Part shown: positions 45,121 to 54,218 of the stretch, piece by piece | How positions within the stretch are numbered: the stretch's first letter is position 1 | Layout: every line of letters begins with the position of its first letter | Assembly: GCF_003287275.1 (NCBI RefSeq) | Contig: NZ_QEVW01000014.1 | Location: 310,001 to 374,000, forward strand | From: Paenibacillus taichungensis | GTDB lineage: Bacteria; Bacillota; Bacilli; Paenibacillales; Paenibacillaceae | Length of the DNA: 64,000 nt | Direction: 5' to 3' | Notes under the pieces: generated by a model | Databases searched by the model: none | Seen by the model: only the letters and a program-made list of their open reading frames with translations | What the model was told of the DNA's origin: nothing | Translations under genes and position numbers: made by a program

Positions 45121-46395
45121 CTAATCCACTTCCAGCTCCGGAAATCTCAATTTGACATCACGCTTGATTCGTTTGACGGCTTCTTCTTTGGTCTGAATGT
45201 CGTTATTGAGATATAACTGGAGTACATTTTTGAAGATATCATTGTTAATAATTGAATCATATTTGGTTCGCTCATATACAGGAACCTGCTTGGCTGCTTC
45301 CGAGAAAAACTCAAAATGCTTCTGCCCTCCCAAATACGATGAAGATACGGTGCCAGCAAGCTGATCATTCACGACCATATTGCTTGTGAAATAGTCCTGT
45401 TCCTTCGCAAGCCCAGACAGAAAATCATGATCAAAGTTGTAAAACTCAATAAACTTCCAGGCTAGATCCTTTTTTTCACTTTTGCTATACATCGCAATAT
45501 AAGTTCCTCCGGCACTAAAAGCGGATGGCCCCGGCGCGAGCCCCCACAATCCTTCGGTATCCGGAGCGTTCGCCTTAAAGGTGTATTGCAACGCCCAGGT
45601 TGCTCCCGGATAGAACATCACCTGGCCTTTTTGCATTGAAGCCGCATATCCGGCACTACCATCATCCAACTCTGCAAGCACATGCCGCTGACGTGCTTCA
45701 CGAACAAGGTCAAGCACCTTCATATAGGTGGGATCGATGACTAAGTTACCATCCTTAACCCATGGGATACCATCATATGAATTGGATATTGCATTCCAGT
45801 TGGCAAGGGCATGAACTTTATTTCCACTTTGCTGCTCTACCTTCTCTCCAATCTCGAATATCTTCTCCCATGTATCCATTTGCGGCGCTACCTTCTCTGG
45901 ATCGTCCGTACCCAAATATTCTTTGGCCAGATCTCTCCGATAATAAATGCCTCCAGGCGTTCCCTGATAACCGATTGCTCTAACATTTCCTTCGCTATCC
46001 TTCTCATTAGCTTGCACAAAGGCATATTGCTCTGGAATTAGTTCATTGGCGTTATACGGTGCCTCCGATAAATTTTCCAGATAAGGCACATCAATCAGCT
46101 CTCTTATATTGGCATTCTCGATCATAAACACATCCGGAGCCTTGGACGTTGTCTGTAATGCGGACTTTAGCTTGGTGATATAGAAATTGCCCGGAATATT
46201 GACAAAGTTCACCTTAATGCCCGGATATTTCTCCTCGAATTTCTCAATGGCATAACCTGCTTCATCCGTAAAACTCCAGACGGTGATCTCCTCCTGCTTG
46301 GACTGGTTGGCTCCACTTGGCTGGCAGCCGGACACCATTATCACTGCGCTTACGAGTGCAATCATGGAGATATATTTAAGCTTAAACTTCTTCAT
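45121..46395 (-). CDS. Sugar ABC transporter substrate-binding lipoprotein (family 1)
   Basis: 424 residues, the usual size of CUT1 binding proteins and unlike the 545-residue ones upstream. Lipobox MVSGC near residue 24. ITVWSFTDEAGYAIEKFEEKYPGIKVNFVNIP is the standard first lobe of family 1 binding proteins, followed by LKSALQTTSKAPDVFMIENANIRELI. GAAGGAGG precedes the start, and a cre box lies just upstream. The AraC gene immediately upstream in the same direction is the likely regulator. Confidence 0.92.
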   Translation of the reverse strand: MKKFKLKYISMIALVSAVIMVSGCQPSGANQSKQEEITVWSFTDEAGYAIEKFEEKYPGIKVNFVNIPGNFYITKLKSALQTTSKAPDVFMIENANIRELIDVPYLENLSEAPYNANELIPEQYAFVQANEKDSEGNVRAIGYQGTPGGIYYRRDLAKEYLGTDDPEKVAPQMDTWEKIFEIGEKVEQQSGNKVHALANWNAISNSYDGIPWVKDGNLVIDPTYMKVLDLVREARQRHVLAELDDGSAGYAASMQKGQVMFYPGATWALQYTFKANAPDTEGLWGLAPGPSAFSAGGTYIAMYSKSEKKDLAWKFIEFYNFDHDFLSGLAKEQDYFTSNMVVNDQLAGTVSSSYLGGQKHFEFFSEAAKQVPVYERTKYDSIINNDIFKNVLQLYLNNDIQTKEEAVKRIKRDVKLRFPELEVD

Positions 46396-46413
46396 GGGCC
46401 CCCTCCTTCAAAA

Positions 46414-46427
46414 AGGAAACGCTTACA
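46414..46427 (-). promoter_or_regulatory. cre site before the third sugar ABC operon
   Basis: TGTAAGCGTTTCCT on the minus strand matches the CcpA consensus except possibly the last base, and is about 20 bp before the lipoprotein start, where binding would block elongation or initiation. Confidence 0.65.
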
Positions 46428-46480
46428 ATTTATTAGAGTATATGGATTTTGAAGAAGGCTTTCTCCCCAAATATTGTGAA

Positions 46481-47359
46481 TCATCCATCATATGTTGTGA
46501 TGTTCGTACGATGCTTCTTCCGAAATTCGGACGGAGTACAGTCATTATATTTTTTGAAAAGACGGTTGTACGAGTTCACGTTGTTGAACCCATGACCAAT
46601 GGCAATATCCAGAATGGATTCTTCGCGAAACAATAACGCCCATTCCGATTTGATGATTCGAAAATGATTCAGATATTCCATCAATGTGATTCCTTTGATT
46701 TCTTTAAACAGTTTGCATACGTGAAACTTGCTGAATTTAATGTGCTCCGCGACCTGATCGAGTTTAATAGGTTCAGCATAGTGCTCTTCCAGGTATTCAC
46801 AGACCGATTCGAGAAATTCGAATTTTTTGGAAGGAGTACAGGGCCAACCTGAAGTTAATTTATCTGTAATCGGTGCCTTTGTGCGCAGCATATGAACAAT
46901 AAGATCATATAATCTGGCAACCATTAACCAACGATACCCCACCTGTTGATCCTTCTCTTCATTGGCTAAGGCGTCTATATATTTCCCGAGGTTTTTCTCA
47001 TGACAAAGGCTGCACGGGATGACCGTCGTTTTATTGAAAAGCTCACCCAGGTCCTGGGTTTCCCTTTCGGTTGTAAAGCTTCCTGCTAATAATTCCAGTC
47101 GAAACAGGATAATGGTTAAATGATCTGTACCTGGCAAGAAACAGTGAATGTCTCCCGGTTTAATAAGCAGCACGTCTCCATGTTCAAGGTCAAATACATG
47201 GTTATTCACGCCAATTCTCGCGCTTTTGCCATTGACTACAACCAATTCAACCTCTTCATGCCAGTGTGCGGCAAAATTAAACTGTTCCTCGGTATGAATC
47301 ACCCGGATCGGAAAACCTTCTGTCATATGACCTGTTTCAAGAAAAGTAGGTACCCCCAT
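46481..47359 (-). CDS. AraC-family regulator with cupin sensor domain
   Basis: 292 residues. An N-terminal cupin (NFAAHWHEEVELVVVNGKSARIGVNNHVFDLEHGDVLLIKPGDIH) binds a small ligand, and the C-terminal AraC domain has IKLDQVAEHIKFSKFHVCKLFKEIKGITLMEYLNHFRI and ILDIAIGHGFNNVNSYNRLFKKYNDCTPSEFRKKH. The ATG at 47359 has AAAGGGTGA upstream. It lies 85 bp before the binding-protein gene in the same direction, the usual place for a local activator of a sugar ABC operon. A Cys pair (CSLCHEK) in the linker is notable but unexplained. Confidence 0.9.
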   Translation of the reverse strand: MGVPTFLETGHMTEGFPIRVIHTEEQFNFAAHWHEEVELVVVNGKSARIGVNNHVFDLEHGDVLLIKPGDIHCFLPGTDHLTIILFRLELLAGSFTTERETQDLGELFNKTTVIPCSLCHEKNLGKYIDALANEEKDQQVGYRWLMVARLYDLIVHMLRTKAPITDKLTSGWPCTPSKKFEFLESVCEYLEEHYAEPIKLDQVAEHIKFSKFHVCKLFKEIKGITLMEYLNHFRIIKSEWALLFREESILDIAIGHGFNNVNSYNRLFKKYNDCTPSEFRKKHRTNITTYDG

Positions 47360-47465
47360 CAAATCACCCTTTCCTCATTTTCCAGTTCAACAATGATCTA
47401 GTTATCATTATTATGCATCAAGTATGGCTGTCCCTTCTAATTGAGCTAAAAAAAACGGATAAAAA

Positions 47466-47501
47466 AACAAAAAAAGCCCCCCAACATTTGTTAAGGAGCC
47501 C
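47466..47501 (-). terminator. Probable terminator after the MBL-fold gene
   Basis: An 11-bp stem including G-U pairs (UGUUGGGGGGC with GCUCCUUAACA) followed by seven T on the minus strand, 65 bp beyond the stop. Weaker than the other terminators. Confidence 0.6.
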
Positions 47502-47566
47502 TAAAATTGATTTACTTTTACTTACAACCAGATGCACAAATGACCGCAAAAGTGGTGGTGTCAGGT

Positions 47567-48532
47567 TCAACTTTTACCACTTTTCTTGATCCATTCATAG
47601 ATGCTTTGCAAATTGGACTTGAAATACGTAGTAAAGAACCAGTCCTGATAGGCTGATGGTACAACAATCTCGTCCAAGCTTAAGTTTCTTTGAGTAGCAT
47701 CAGTCACGATTTCCAATAGACCCGTTATGTAGGCTCTGACTTGATGCAATGCGTTCAATGAGCATACTTCTCCATGCCCCGGTACGATGGTTTCTATATC
47801 CAGCTGTTCCACTTTATCCAAAATATCCAGCCATTGCTGAGGATTGGCATACATGAGAACGGGATGATGTTTGGATAACACCAGATCCCCCATGATGGCA
47901 ATTCTGTCTTGCGGAATATAGACCAGTGCATCACTCTGGGTATGACCTCCGCCAAAAGTAATAAATTCAACACTGCGTTTACTGCCATGAATCGTCATGT
48001 GCTGATCAAACGTTAAGTTCGGCAATGAATATACCAGGTCGGGGAGCATCTTCATATATTCACGGTCACTGGCATTATCCCATTGCATTTCCTGTCTCAA
48101 CTTTTCGTTTGTCTCTCGTAGTATTTGTTCTTCGAGTTCATCTATAGCATCATATATCACTTTCGGTTTTGCCAGCTGCTGCGTTATCCTGTTCCTTACA
48201 AAGGTATCCATAATCTCACGAGTAATTGTTGTCGAAATAATCTGAGCCGCAGGGACAAACACTTGATTGCCGCAAGTATGGTCACTATGCCAATGCGTGT
48301 TAATTACATAGGAAACCTTTCTTCCGGTAAGGTACTCAGCCGCCGCCTGCAAATCCTCTGCAGCCTGTATTGTCGTGAATGTATCCACAACTAACGTTGT
48401 ATCTCCTAAATCAACGATTGCGGCATTCCCCAATGAACCTGTACCGGGAACTGCAATCGCAGCAAAGACACCCTCAGTCACCTCATTTAATTGAAAATGC
48501 CTTGATCCTGCGAAAGCCATCAGTCCTCGCAT
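47567..48532 (-). CDS. Metallo-beta-lactamase-fold hydrolase
   Basis: 321 residues from the ATG at 48532, chosen for AAGGAGAGG upstream; the frame extends 52 codons further into non-coding-like sequence. The zinc-binding motif H80-W-H82-S-D84-H85 is present, with further ligands in FGGGHTQSDALVYI and VPGHGEV. The layout NAAIVDLGDTTLVVDTF then HWHSDHTCGNQVF and RIAIMGDLVLSKHHPVLMYANP is that of the broad SoxH-like/quinol-type MBL group of unknown substrate. Hydrolysis of a small ester or lactam is possible; beta-lactamase activity is not implied. A TetR gene lies 59 bp upstream in the same direction. Confidence 0.85.
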   Translation of the reverse strand: MRGLMAFAGSRHFQLNEVTEGVFAAIAVPGTGSLGNAAIVDLGDTTLVVDTFTTIQAAEDLQAAAEYLTGRKVSYVINTHWHSDHTCGNQVFVPAAQIISTTITREIMDTFVRNRITQQLAKPKVIYDAIDELEEQILRETNEKLRQEMQWDNASDREYMKMLPDLVYSLPNLTFDQHMTIHGSKRSVEFITFGGGHTQSDALVYIPQDRIAIMGDLVLSKHHPVLMYANPQQWLDILDKVEQLDIETIVPGHGEVCSLNALHQVRAYITGLLEIVTDATQRNLSLDEIVVPSAYQDWFFTTYFKSNLQSIYEWIKKSGKS

Positions 48533-48591
48533 TATGGAATACCTCTCCTTTCTAATTTCAAATATGAAAAAAAGAGTTGATGCGGACATTC

Positions 48592-49134
48592 TCATTTTGC
48601 TTCGAAAGACATCTTCATGAGTCTTTCTTCCACTTGATTTCGAATATCCTGATCCAAGATTCCAATTCCGAAAATCTCGGAAAACCATAACCCATCTGTT
48701 GCTAATTTGATAATAGCAGCATTCACGGGATCAATGCCATCATTTAACATTTCTTCTTGGAGAACGTTATTTTTTTTATTGTACGCTGCAAGTAATTCGG
48801 GCTTTGAAAATAACACGGCCAAAAGTGCCGTACTCAAAGCTGCAGTTGTTTTGGAGTCATGGAAGGTTGTTTCAATATATGCCCTGCTCCATTTCCCGGC
48901 TTCGTTTATACTTTCGCTCGATTTTTGCTGTAGTTCCGAGAAAAACGAATCTCCGAATTCCTCGATCATAGCTGTAACGATGGCTTCTTTATTCGGGAAA
49001 TGATGAAGCAATCCGCCCTTGCTTACTCCCGCATGTTTGGCTACAGCTTCCAACGTTAATTTTTCCATGCCCAAATGTTCAACAATATAGGATGCGGATG
49101 CCAAAAGCTCATGACGTCTTGAATTACTTCTCAA
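48592..49134 (-). CDS. TetR-family repressor of the SMR exporter pair
   Basis: 180 residues from a TTG at 49134 that follows AAGGAGGT. N-terminal helix-turn-helix: MEKLTLEAVAKHAGVSKGGLLHHFPNKEAIV; the C-terminal ligand-binding helices resemble the TetR_C_37-type proteins found beside SMR pumps. It is the third gene after the two SMR genes, 27 bp downstream. A perfect palindrome in the operon promoter is its likely operator, giving an autoregulated drug-response unit. Confidence 0.9.
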   Translation of the reverse strand: MRSNSRRHELLASASYIVEHLGMEKLTLEAVAKHAGVSKGGLLHHFPNKEAIVTAMIEEFGDSFFSELQQKSSESINEAGKWSRAYIETTFHDSKTTAALSTALLAVLFSKPELLAAYNKKNNVLQEEMLNDGIDPVNAAIIKLATDGLWFSEIFGIGILDQDIRNQVEERLMKMSFEAK

Positions 49135-49161
49135 AAGATAACCTCCTTTAAATACGTTTAT

Positions 49162-49512
49162 TTATGACTGACTTGCGTTTGATGATTGAACGGGACTTTT
49201 CGATAAGTTTAATAGTACTACACCCCCGATAACCATAATAAGTCCAATTCCCGACAGAATATTAAACGGATCGTTCCATAAAATGACGCCCAACAAGGCG
49301 GTTATTGCTGTCCCTACACCTGCCCATATGGCGTAAGCGGTGCTCAAAGGAATGGTTTTCAAACACATTGTCAAAAAATAAAATGATAATGCCATGCCAA
49401 CTACAAGTCCAATGGAAGGTAACAGATTCGTGAATCCATCCGACAATTTTAACATGGTTGTACCGAAAACCTCAGCAATAATGGCACTGGCCAGTGCGAA
49501 ATAACCTTTCAT
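49162..49512 (-). CDS. SMR-family multidrug exporter subunit (second of pair)
   Basis: 116 residues with four TM segments. The essential membrane Glu is in AIIAEVFGTTMLKLSDGF (residue 14), with the WAGVGT-type motif AYAIWAGVGTAITALLG. A polar C-terminal tail (SPVQSSNASQS) is longer than in its partner. It lies 21 bp after the first SMR gene, forming a two-gene SMR set like EbrAB or YkkCD, which work as heterodimers exporting cationic drugs. Confidence 0.92.
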   Translation of the reverse strand: MKGYFALASAIIAEVFGTTMLKLSDGFTNLLPSIGLVVGMALSFYFLTMCLKTIPLSTAYAIWAGVGTAITALLGVILWNDPFNILSGIGLIMVIGGVVLLNLSKSPVQSSNASQS

Positions 49513-49533
49513 TATTCATCCCTCCATTCTTGC

Positions 49534-49854
49534 TCAGCTATGAGCCAATTTCATAATGACAACCCCAGCAATAATTAAAATTAATGCTGAGATTTTTCTG
49601 ACGTTCACGCTCTCTTTATAAAACACGATGCCAACGAGTGCTGTAAGAGCAGTTCCCACACCCGACCACGTTGCATATGCGGTACCAAGCGGAATGGTTT
49701 TTAACGCCAGAGAAAGACAAAAGAATGCTGTACCCATTCCCAAAACCAATCCTACTATCGGAAGTTTCTTTTGGAATCCATTTGATAATTTCATCATGGA
49801 ACTACCAAAAACTTCAGATACAATCGCCAATCCCAATAAAAAATATGCAACCAT
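49534..49854 (-). CDS. SMR-family multidrug exporter subunit (first of pair)
   Basis: 106 residues with four TM segments; conserved Glu14 in AIVSEVFGSSMMKLSNGF and AYATWSGVGTALTALVGIVFY. AGGTGG precedes the start. First gene of the SMR-SMR-tetR operon; an operator-bearing promoter lies 50 bp upstream. The two SMR proteins are clearly paralogous to each other. Confidence 0.92.
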   Translation of the reverse strand: MVAYFLLGLAIVSEVFGSSMMKLSNGFQKKLPIVGLVLGMGTAFFCLSLALKTIPLGTAYATWSGVGTALTALVGIVFYKESVNVRKISALILIIAGVVIMKLAHS

Positions 49855-49902
49855 GCTCTCATTCCACCTCCCACATAAATAACAATATTCAATCTCCAGT
49901 TA

Positions 49903-49921
49903 ACTATACCGTCTGGACGGT
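49903..49921 (-). promoter_or_regulatory. TetR-type operator over the SMR promoter -10
   Basis: ACCGTC and GACGGT (49908-49921) form a perfect 6-2-6 palindrome that overlaps the minus-strand -10 TATAGT (49903-49908). The sequence TGTACA (49927-49932) may be the -35. This position fits repression by the operon-encoded TetR protein. Confidence 0.7.
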
Positions 49922-49985
49922 TTTTTTGTACAGTTTTATACTATTTTGATGTTTGCCATTACAAATAGCCTTCATGCCACACCGA

Positions 49986-50002
49986 TATAGCCATAGGCTA
50001 TA
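49986..50002 (+). promoter_or_regulatory. MET-box-like palindrome upstream of metE
   Basis: TATAGCC-ATA-GGCTATA is a perfect 7-3-7 palindrome about 85 bp before the metE start. The published MET box of MtaR/MetR-type LysR regulators in lactic acid bacteria (TATAGTTtnaAACTATA) has the same length and outer bases. A weak promoter TTACAT-17-GATAAC follows it. No S-box riboswitch is visible in the 165-bp leader. Confidence 0.5.
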
Positions 50003-50086
50003 GCTAGATATAACTTAATGGAATTACATTATAACTCCAGATATGTGATAACTTTTTGGTAACATATTGTAGAGGAGTTTTACGTC

Positions 50087-52378
50087 ATGGCAAAAAGCAG
50101 CGTATTGGGATATCCACGAATTGGTGCGGATCGGGAATGGAAAAAAGCATTGGAAGCATTCTGGTCAGGCAAGCTCGAAGAAACAGAGTTTCAAGCAAGA
50201 TTGCAGGAGATTCGGTTAGATCATCTGCGCAAGCAGCAAGAAAAAGGTATTGATCTTATTCCTGTCAATGATTTCAGTTACTATGATCACATTCTGGATA
50301 CTGCCGTTATGTTCGGAATTGTTCCAAAACGGTTTGCATATGACGGTGGCGCTGTACCTTTGTCCGTCTATTACGGAATTGCCCGGGGAACGAAAGATGC
50401 AGCAGCAAGTGAAATGACAAAATGGTTTAACACGAACTATCACTATATCGTACCTGAACTGGACGACGCTTCCCCTGCTCTTACGGAAAATAAACCCCTT
50501 ATTGCTTATCGTGAAGCCAAAGAAAAGCTTGGCATTGAAGGCAAACCGGTTCTTGTCGGTCCATTGACCTTCCTGAAACTGTCCAAAGGATACGATAAAT
50601 CCGAAACGAATGCTTGGCTGGACCGCTTGCTTCCGCTCTATGTACAAGTGCTTCAAGAGCTTGCAAATGAAGGAGTTCAGTGGGTACAGATTGACGAGCC
50701 AATCCTCGTTACCAAAACAAGTGACGCTGACCTAGAGCTGCTGAGTAAAATTTATGAGACGTTTGCATCTGCTGTACCGGGTCTGAACATTATGCTGCAA
50801 ACCTACTTTGAATCCGTAGAGAACTATAGCAGCATTGTTTCCCTGCCGGTTCAAGGTATCGGACTTGATTTTGTACACGGAGCCACAGGTAACATTCAGT
50901 CCATTCAAACGTCCGGTTTCCCAGCGGATAAAGTTTTGGGTGCTGGGGTTATTGACGGCCGCGGGATCTGGAAAGCCTCTTTGCCAGGAAAACTGAAGCT
51001 GTTGGATGAACTGGCTGAACTCGTAACACCTGAACGTTTAATCGTGCAATCCTCATGCAGCTTGCTTCATGTTCCGGTAACGACAGCACGTGAAACTAAA
51101 CTCACATCCGAACTGAAAAATGCTCTGGCCTTTGCAGATGAAAAGTTGGACGAGATCGTTCTTCTGACAAAAGCATTGTCTTCAAGAAACGCTGAAATCA
51201 TCGCTGAAATTGAAAATTCTGATCGTACGATCCAGGCTCTCCAGCAATCCGAAGAGCGCAATCGTGTTGCTGTTCAAGAAGCCGTGGCAACACTCAGCGT
51301 TCAACAGCCGGAACGTTCCCGTCCGTTTGCCGAGCGTCATATCGCGCAGCAGGACAAATGGAAATTGCCACTTTTCCCGACAACGACTATCGGCAGCTTC
51401 CCACAATCCGCAGAAGTGCGTAAAGCACGTCAATTGTGGCGCAAGGGTGAGTTGAACAATGAGCAGTATGCTGCTTTCATCCGGGATCAAATTGATATCT
51501 GGATCAAAATTCAGGAAGAGATTGAGATTGATGTTCTCGTGCATGGTGAGTTTGAGCGTACCGACATGGTAGAGTTCTTTGGCGAAAAACTTGCAGGGTT
51601 TGCCTTCACACAATTTGGATGGGTACAATCATACGGTTCCCGTTGCGTAAAACCACCAATTATTTTCGGAGACGTTGCATTTACCGGAGAAATGACCGTT
51701 GAAGAAACCAAATACGCACAGTCCCAAACAAAACGTCCTGTAAAAGGAATGCTCACCGGACCGATCACCATCATGAACTGGTCATTTGTACGTGAAGACA
51801 TCCCGCGCGAGCACATCGCATATCAATTGGCGTATGCACTGAGACAAGAAGTCGAAGCACTGGAGCAAGCAGGTATTGGCATGATCCAGGTCGATGAGCC
51901 AGCGGTTCGCGAAGGACTGCCGTTGAAGGAAAACGAGCAAGCCGATTATCTGGCTTGGGCTGTCAAAGCTTTCCGTATCTCCACTTGCACGGTTCAAGAC
52001 ACGACTCAAATTCATACACATATGTGCTATTGCGAATTCCATGACATGATCGATTCCATCGAAGCGATGGATGCCGATGTTATTTCGATCGAGACATCCC
52101 GTAGTCACGGTGAACTGATTCACAGCTTTGAGTTGAACACGTATAAACTGGGCATCGGACTTGGTGTATACGATATCCATAGCCCACGTGTTCCAAGTGT
52201 GGATGAAATGACGAACATGATCGAACGCGCCTTGCGTGTATTGGATCCTAAACTGTTCTGGATTAATCCGGATTGCGGTCTCAAAACTCGTGGACTCGAA
52301 GAAACCGTTGCTTCCTTGCGCAACATGGTTGATGCAACTAAGATTGCTCGTGAAAAGCACGTTGCAACAACGGTTTAA
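50087..52378 (+). CDS. metE: Cobalamin-independent methionine synthase MetE
   Basis: 763 residues, normal length. It transfers the methyl group of 5-methyltetrahydropteroyltriglutamate to homocysteine, the last step of methionine synthesis, in the cytoplasm. Both halves of the double barrel are present: [23 protein letters not shown] at the N-terminus and [26 protein letters not shown] at the start of the catalytic half. Zinc ligands appear in [11 protein letters not shown] (H645, C647) and [10 protein letters not shown] (C near 729); GQVDEP-type acid motifs are [19 protein letters not shown] precedes the ATG. It is monocistronic with a strong terminator. Confidence 0.97.
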   Translation: MAKSSVLGYPRIGADREWKKALEAFWSGKLEETEFQARLQEIRLDHLRKQQEKGIDLIPVNDFSYYDHILDTAVMFGIVPKRFAYDGGAVPLSVYYGIARGTKDAAASEMTKWFNTNYHYIVPELDDASPALTENKPLIAYREAKEKLGIEGKPVLVGPLTFLKLSKGYDKSETNAWLDRLLPLYVQVLQELANEGVQWVQIDEPILVTKTSDADLELLSKIYETFASAVPGLNIMLQTYFESVENYSSIVSLPVQGIGLDFVHGATGNIQSIQTSGFPADKVLGAGVIDGRGIWKASLPGKLKLLDELAELVTPERLIVQSSCSLLHVPVTTARETKLTSELKNALAFADEKLDEIVLLTKALSSRNAEIIAEIENSDRTIQALQQSEERNRVAVQEAVATLSVQQPERSRPFAERHIAQQDKWKLPLFPTTTIGSFPQSAEVRKARQLWRKGELNNEQYAAFIRDQIDIWIKIQEEIEIDVLVHGEFERTDMVEFFGEKLAGFAFTQFGWVQSYGSRCVKPPIIFGDVAFTGEMTVEETKYAQSQTKRPVKGMLTGPITIMNWSFVREDIPREHIAYQLAYALRQEVEALEQAGIGMIQVDEPAVREGLPLKENEQADYLAWAVKAFRISTCTVQDTTQIHTHMCYCEFHDMIDSIEAMDADVISIETSRSHGELIHSFELNTYKLGIGLGVYDIHSPRVPSVDEMTNMIERALRVLDPKLFWINPDCGLKTRGLEETVASLRNMVDATKIAREKHVATTV

Positions 52379-52412
52379 GTTGAATAGATAAATAACTCAA
52401 GTATTCGTTTAT

Positions 52413-52452
52413 AAAAGGCGGACATTCCTAGGCTATGGAATGTCCGCCTTTT
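52413..52452. terminator. Bidirectional terminator after metE
   Basis: A 16-bp perfect stem (52413-52428 with 52437-52452, 8-nt loop) with A and T runs at its base. Serves metE (+) and the alpha/beta hydrolase gene (-), whose stop is at 52457. Confidence 0.92.
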
Positions 52453-52456
52453 AATA

Positions 52457-53443
52457 TCATCTTTTTGCTGTCTGTTCAGCAAAATAATGATCCACTGCGT
52501 ATTTAAATGAATCAATAAAAACTGAAACTGCCTTTTTACTCACTTCTGCATTGGGTTGAATGATATCAAAACCATGATAGCAGCCTTTGTAGATTTCGAA
52601 ATCAACAGGTACACCTGCTTTTCTTAAGTTTTCTACATACTGAATCGTTTCATCACGAAATGGTTCCAAATCACCAACAAAAGTGACAGTCGGAGGAAGA
52701 TTGCTGTAATCGGTAGCTCGGGCAGCAGCCGCATAAGAAGGTACATCCTTGCCTGCCAATTCGCCAAGATACAATTTCCAAGCCCATTGATTATAATCAG
52801 AGTTCCAAATAGGGGCATTATTGTCCTTAGCGGATTCAGTAATCATTCTGTCATCGATCATGGGATACAGTGGCATTTGATATGCAATGTTCACTTCTCC
52901 CTTATCTCTGGCATACAGAGTAAGTGCGGCGGTAAGTCCTCCTCCAGCGCTTTCTCCACCTACCATGAGTTGATCTTCTCTAATTCCAAGTTCTTTCACA
53001 TGGCTTTTCATCCATAAAAGGGTTTCGTAACAATCATTTAACGCTGCTGGATAGGGAGCATCAATCGATAATTGATAATCTGGCGCAACGACTACACAAT
53101 GACTTGCATTAATTAATTTCTTGTAGGTTGCCCCGAATTGCTCCGGGTTTCCCATCGCATATCCCCCTCCATGTATCCAAAGTACACCTGGCGCATTTCC
53201 TTTGGGATGTAGAGGTTTATAAATTCGAACACGTATCTTGGAACCATCACTTGTACGTGGTATCCACTCTTCACTGCACTGTAAACCGTCGATGTCTTTC
53301 CCCGCTGTCGCATCCGATCTTTTTTTGATTTTCCTCATCGAGTTAAGCCACTTTTCTTCATGAGAAGATTTCATTAATAAATCAATCAGTTTGCCTTTCA
53401 CTCTTAATTGTTTATCAATCATTTTAGTTGTAACTCTCATCAT
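52457..53443 (-). CDS. Alpha/beta hydrolase, hormone-sensitive-lipase-like esterase
   Basis: 328 residues. The HSL family signature is complete: oxyanion motif HGGG (residues 91-94), nucleophile elbow GGESAGGG with Ser165, acid in FVGDLEPFRDE and His in GCYHGFDI. It should be a cytoplasmic carboxylesterase; there is no signal peptide. AAAGGAAGG precedes the start (53443 or the next codon). A TetR gene 23 bp upstream in the same direction probably controls both. Confidence 0.93.
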   Translation of the reverse strand: MMRVTTKMIDKQLRVKGKLIDLLMKSSHEEKWLNSMRKIKKRSDATAGKDIDGLQCSEEWIPRTSDGSKIRVRIYKPLHPKGNAPGVLWIHGGGYAMGNPEQFGATYKKLINASHCVVVAPDYQLSIDAPYPAALNDCYETLLWMKSHVKELGIREDQLMVGGESAGGGLTAALTLYARDKGEVNIAYQMPLYPMIDDRMITESAKDNNAPIWNSDYNQWAWKLYLGELAGKDVPSYAAAARATDYSNLPPTVTFVGDLEPFRDETIQYVENLRKAGVPVDFEIYKGCYHGFDIIQPNAEVSKKAVSVFIDSFKYAVDHYFAEQTAKR

Positions 53444-53466
53444 GTTCCCTTCCTTTCGGGAGTATT

Positions 53467-54081
53467 CTAAAATCCGCTTCGCAAGTAGTTGAACATGTCA
53501 TCCAAATATTGATCCAATGTCATCTCCCCAGGAGAATCTGTTGACTCTTGCCCTGGCAGCAGCACGTCGATGCTTCCATCAAATATTGCGAGAACAGCAC
53601 CGTATACAGCCCCCGAAAGAAGATGGGAATATCCTTGGGGATACCGTCCCTGGGATAAATCAGTTAATGTTTCCTGAGCCGTAGCTTGCAAACGAGAAAG
53701 CACGCTGAGAAGATAGGGTTCAAGCGTCGGATATTGTGTGGAAAGCGATACGAGTTGACGCATTTTGGAAACATACTCTGTGGTTAGGGATCTCTTTATC
53801 AACACATATAGTGCATCCAACGGCAGTATGTTTTCTTGTATGATTTCATTTAATGGCTCGTCTTCGTAATGATCTGTTGTAAGTATTGCCGCCATGGCTA
53901 TCGCTTCTTCTTTACAGGAAAAATGATTAGCGAACGTTTTTCTGGAGTATCCGGCTCTTTGAACGAGATCATCGATAATGAATCCATCCAATCCCCGCTC
54001 AACCGCAAGTTCAAACGCTGCGCTGGCCAGCGCTTTGGTAGTTGCTTCTCTTTTGATATCACGCAAGCTTGGTTTATTCAT
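53467..54081 (-). CDS. TetR-family transcriptional regulator
   Basis: 204 residues. Helix-turn-helix: GLDGFIIDDLVQRAGYSRKTFANHFSCKEEAIAMA. The C-terminal part is helical without a recognised ligand signature. It forms an operon with the esterase gene. The ribosome site is weak (AGGCAGG about 16 bases away, or TAGGG). A 34-bp inverted repeat 65 bp upstream is the probable autoregulatory site. Confidence 0.9.
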   Translation of the reverse strand: MNKPSLRDIKREATTKALASAAFELAVERGLDGFIIDDLVQRAGYSRKTFANHFSCKEEAIAMAAILTTDHYEDEPLNEIIQENILPLDALYVLIKRSLTTEYVSKMRQLVSLSTQYPTLEPYLLSVLSRLQATAQETLTDLSQGRYPQGYSHLLSGAVYGAVLAIFDGSIDVLLPGQESTDSPGEMTLDQYLDDMFNYLRSGF

Positions 54082-54144
54082 CCCTAAATGACGCCTGCCT
54101 TTCTCTTACGATAGATTAAGTCTTCATTCCTTCACAATAATATT

Positions 54145-54178
54145 ATTACCCATTGTGTATTATTACGCAATGGGTAAT
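54145..54178 (-). promoter_or_regulatory. Long inverted repeat in the TetR-esterase promoter
   Basis: Two 15-bp arms (ATTACCCATTGTGTA and TACGCAATGGGTAAT) with one mismatch and a 4-bp centre. The minus strand offers TTGCGT as -35 with TAATAA/TAATAT as -10 at the right edge of the repeat, so binding would block transcription. It also falls 40 bp beyond the ligase gene stop and could fold in RNA, but lacks a T-run. Confidence 0.65.
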
Positions 54179-54218
54179 TAAAGTTTTTCTTTTCAGTTTA
54201 TATTCCATTCAAACACTC

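Noticed and set aside
47567-48532. True beta-lactamase
   Set aside because: Only the general MBL zinc motif is present; the protein has no signal peptide and the overall pattern is that of a broad hydrolase group.
49922-50086. S-box (SAM) riboswitch in the metE leader
   Set aside because: The leader is only about 165 bases, AT-rich, and lacks the long P1 helix, conserved core and terminator of an S-box.
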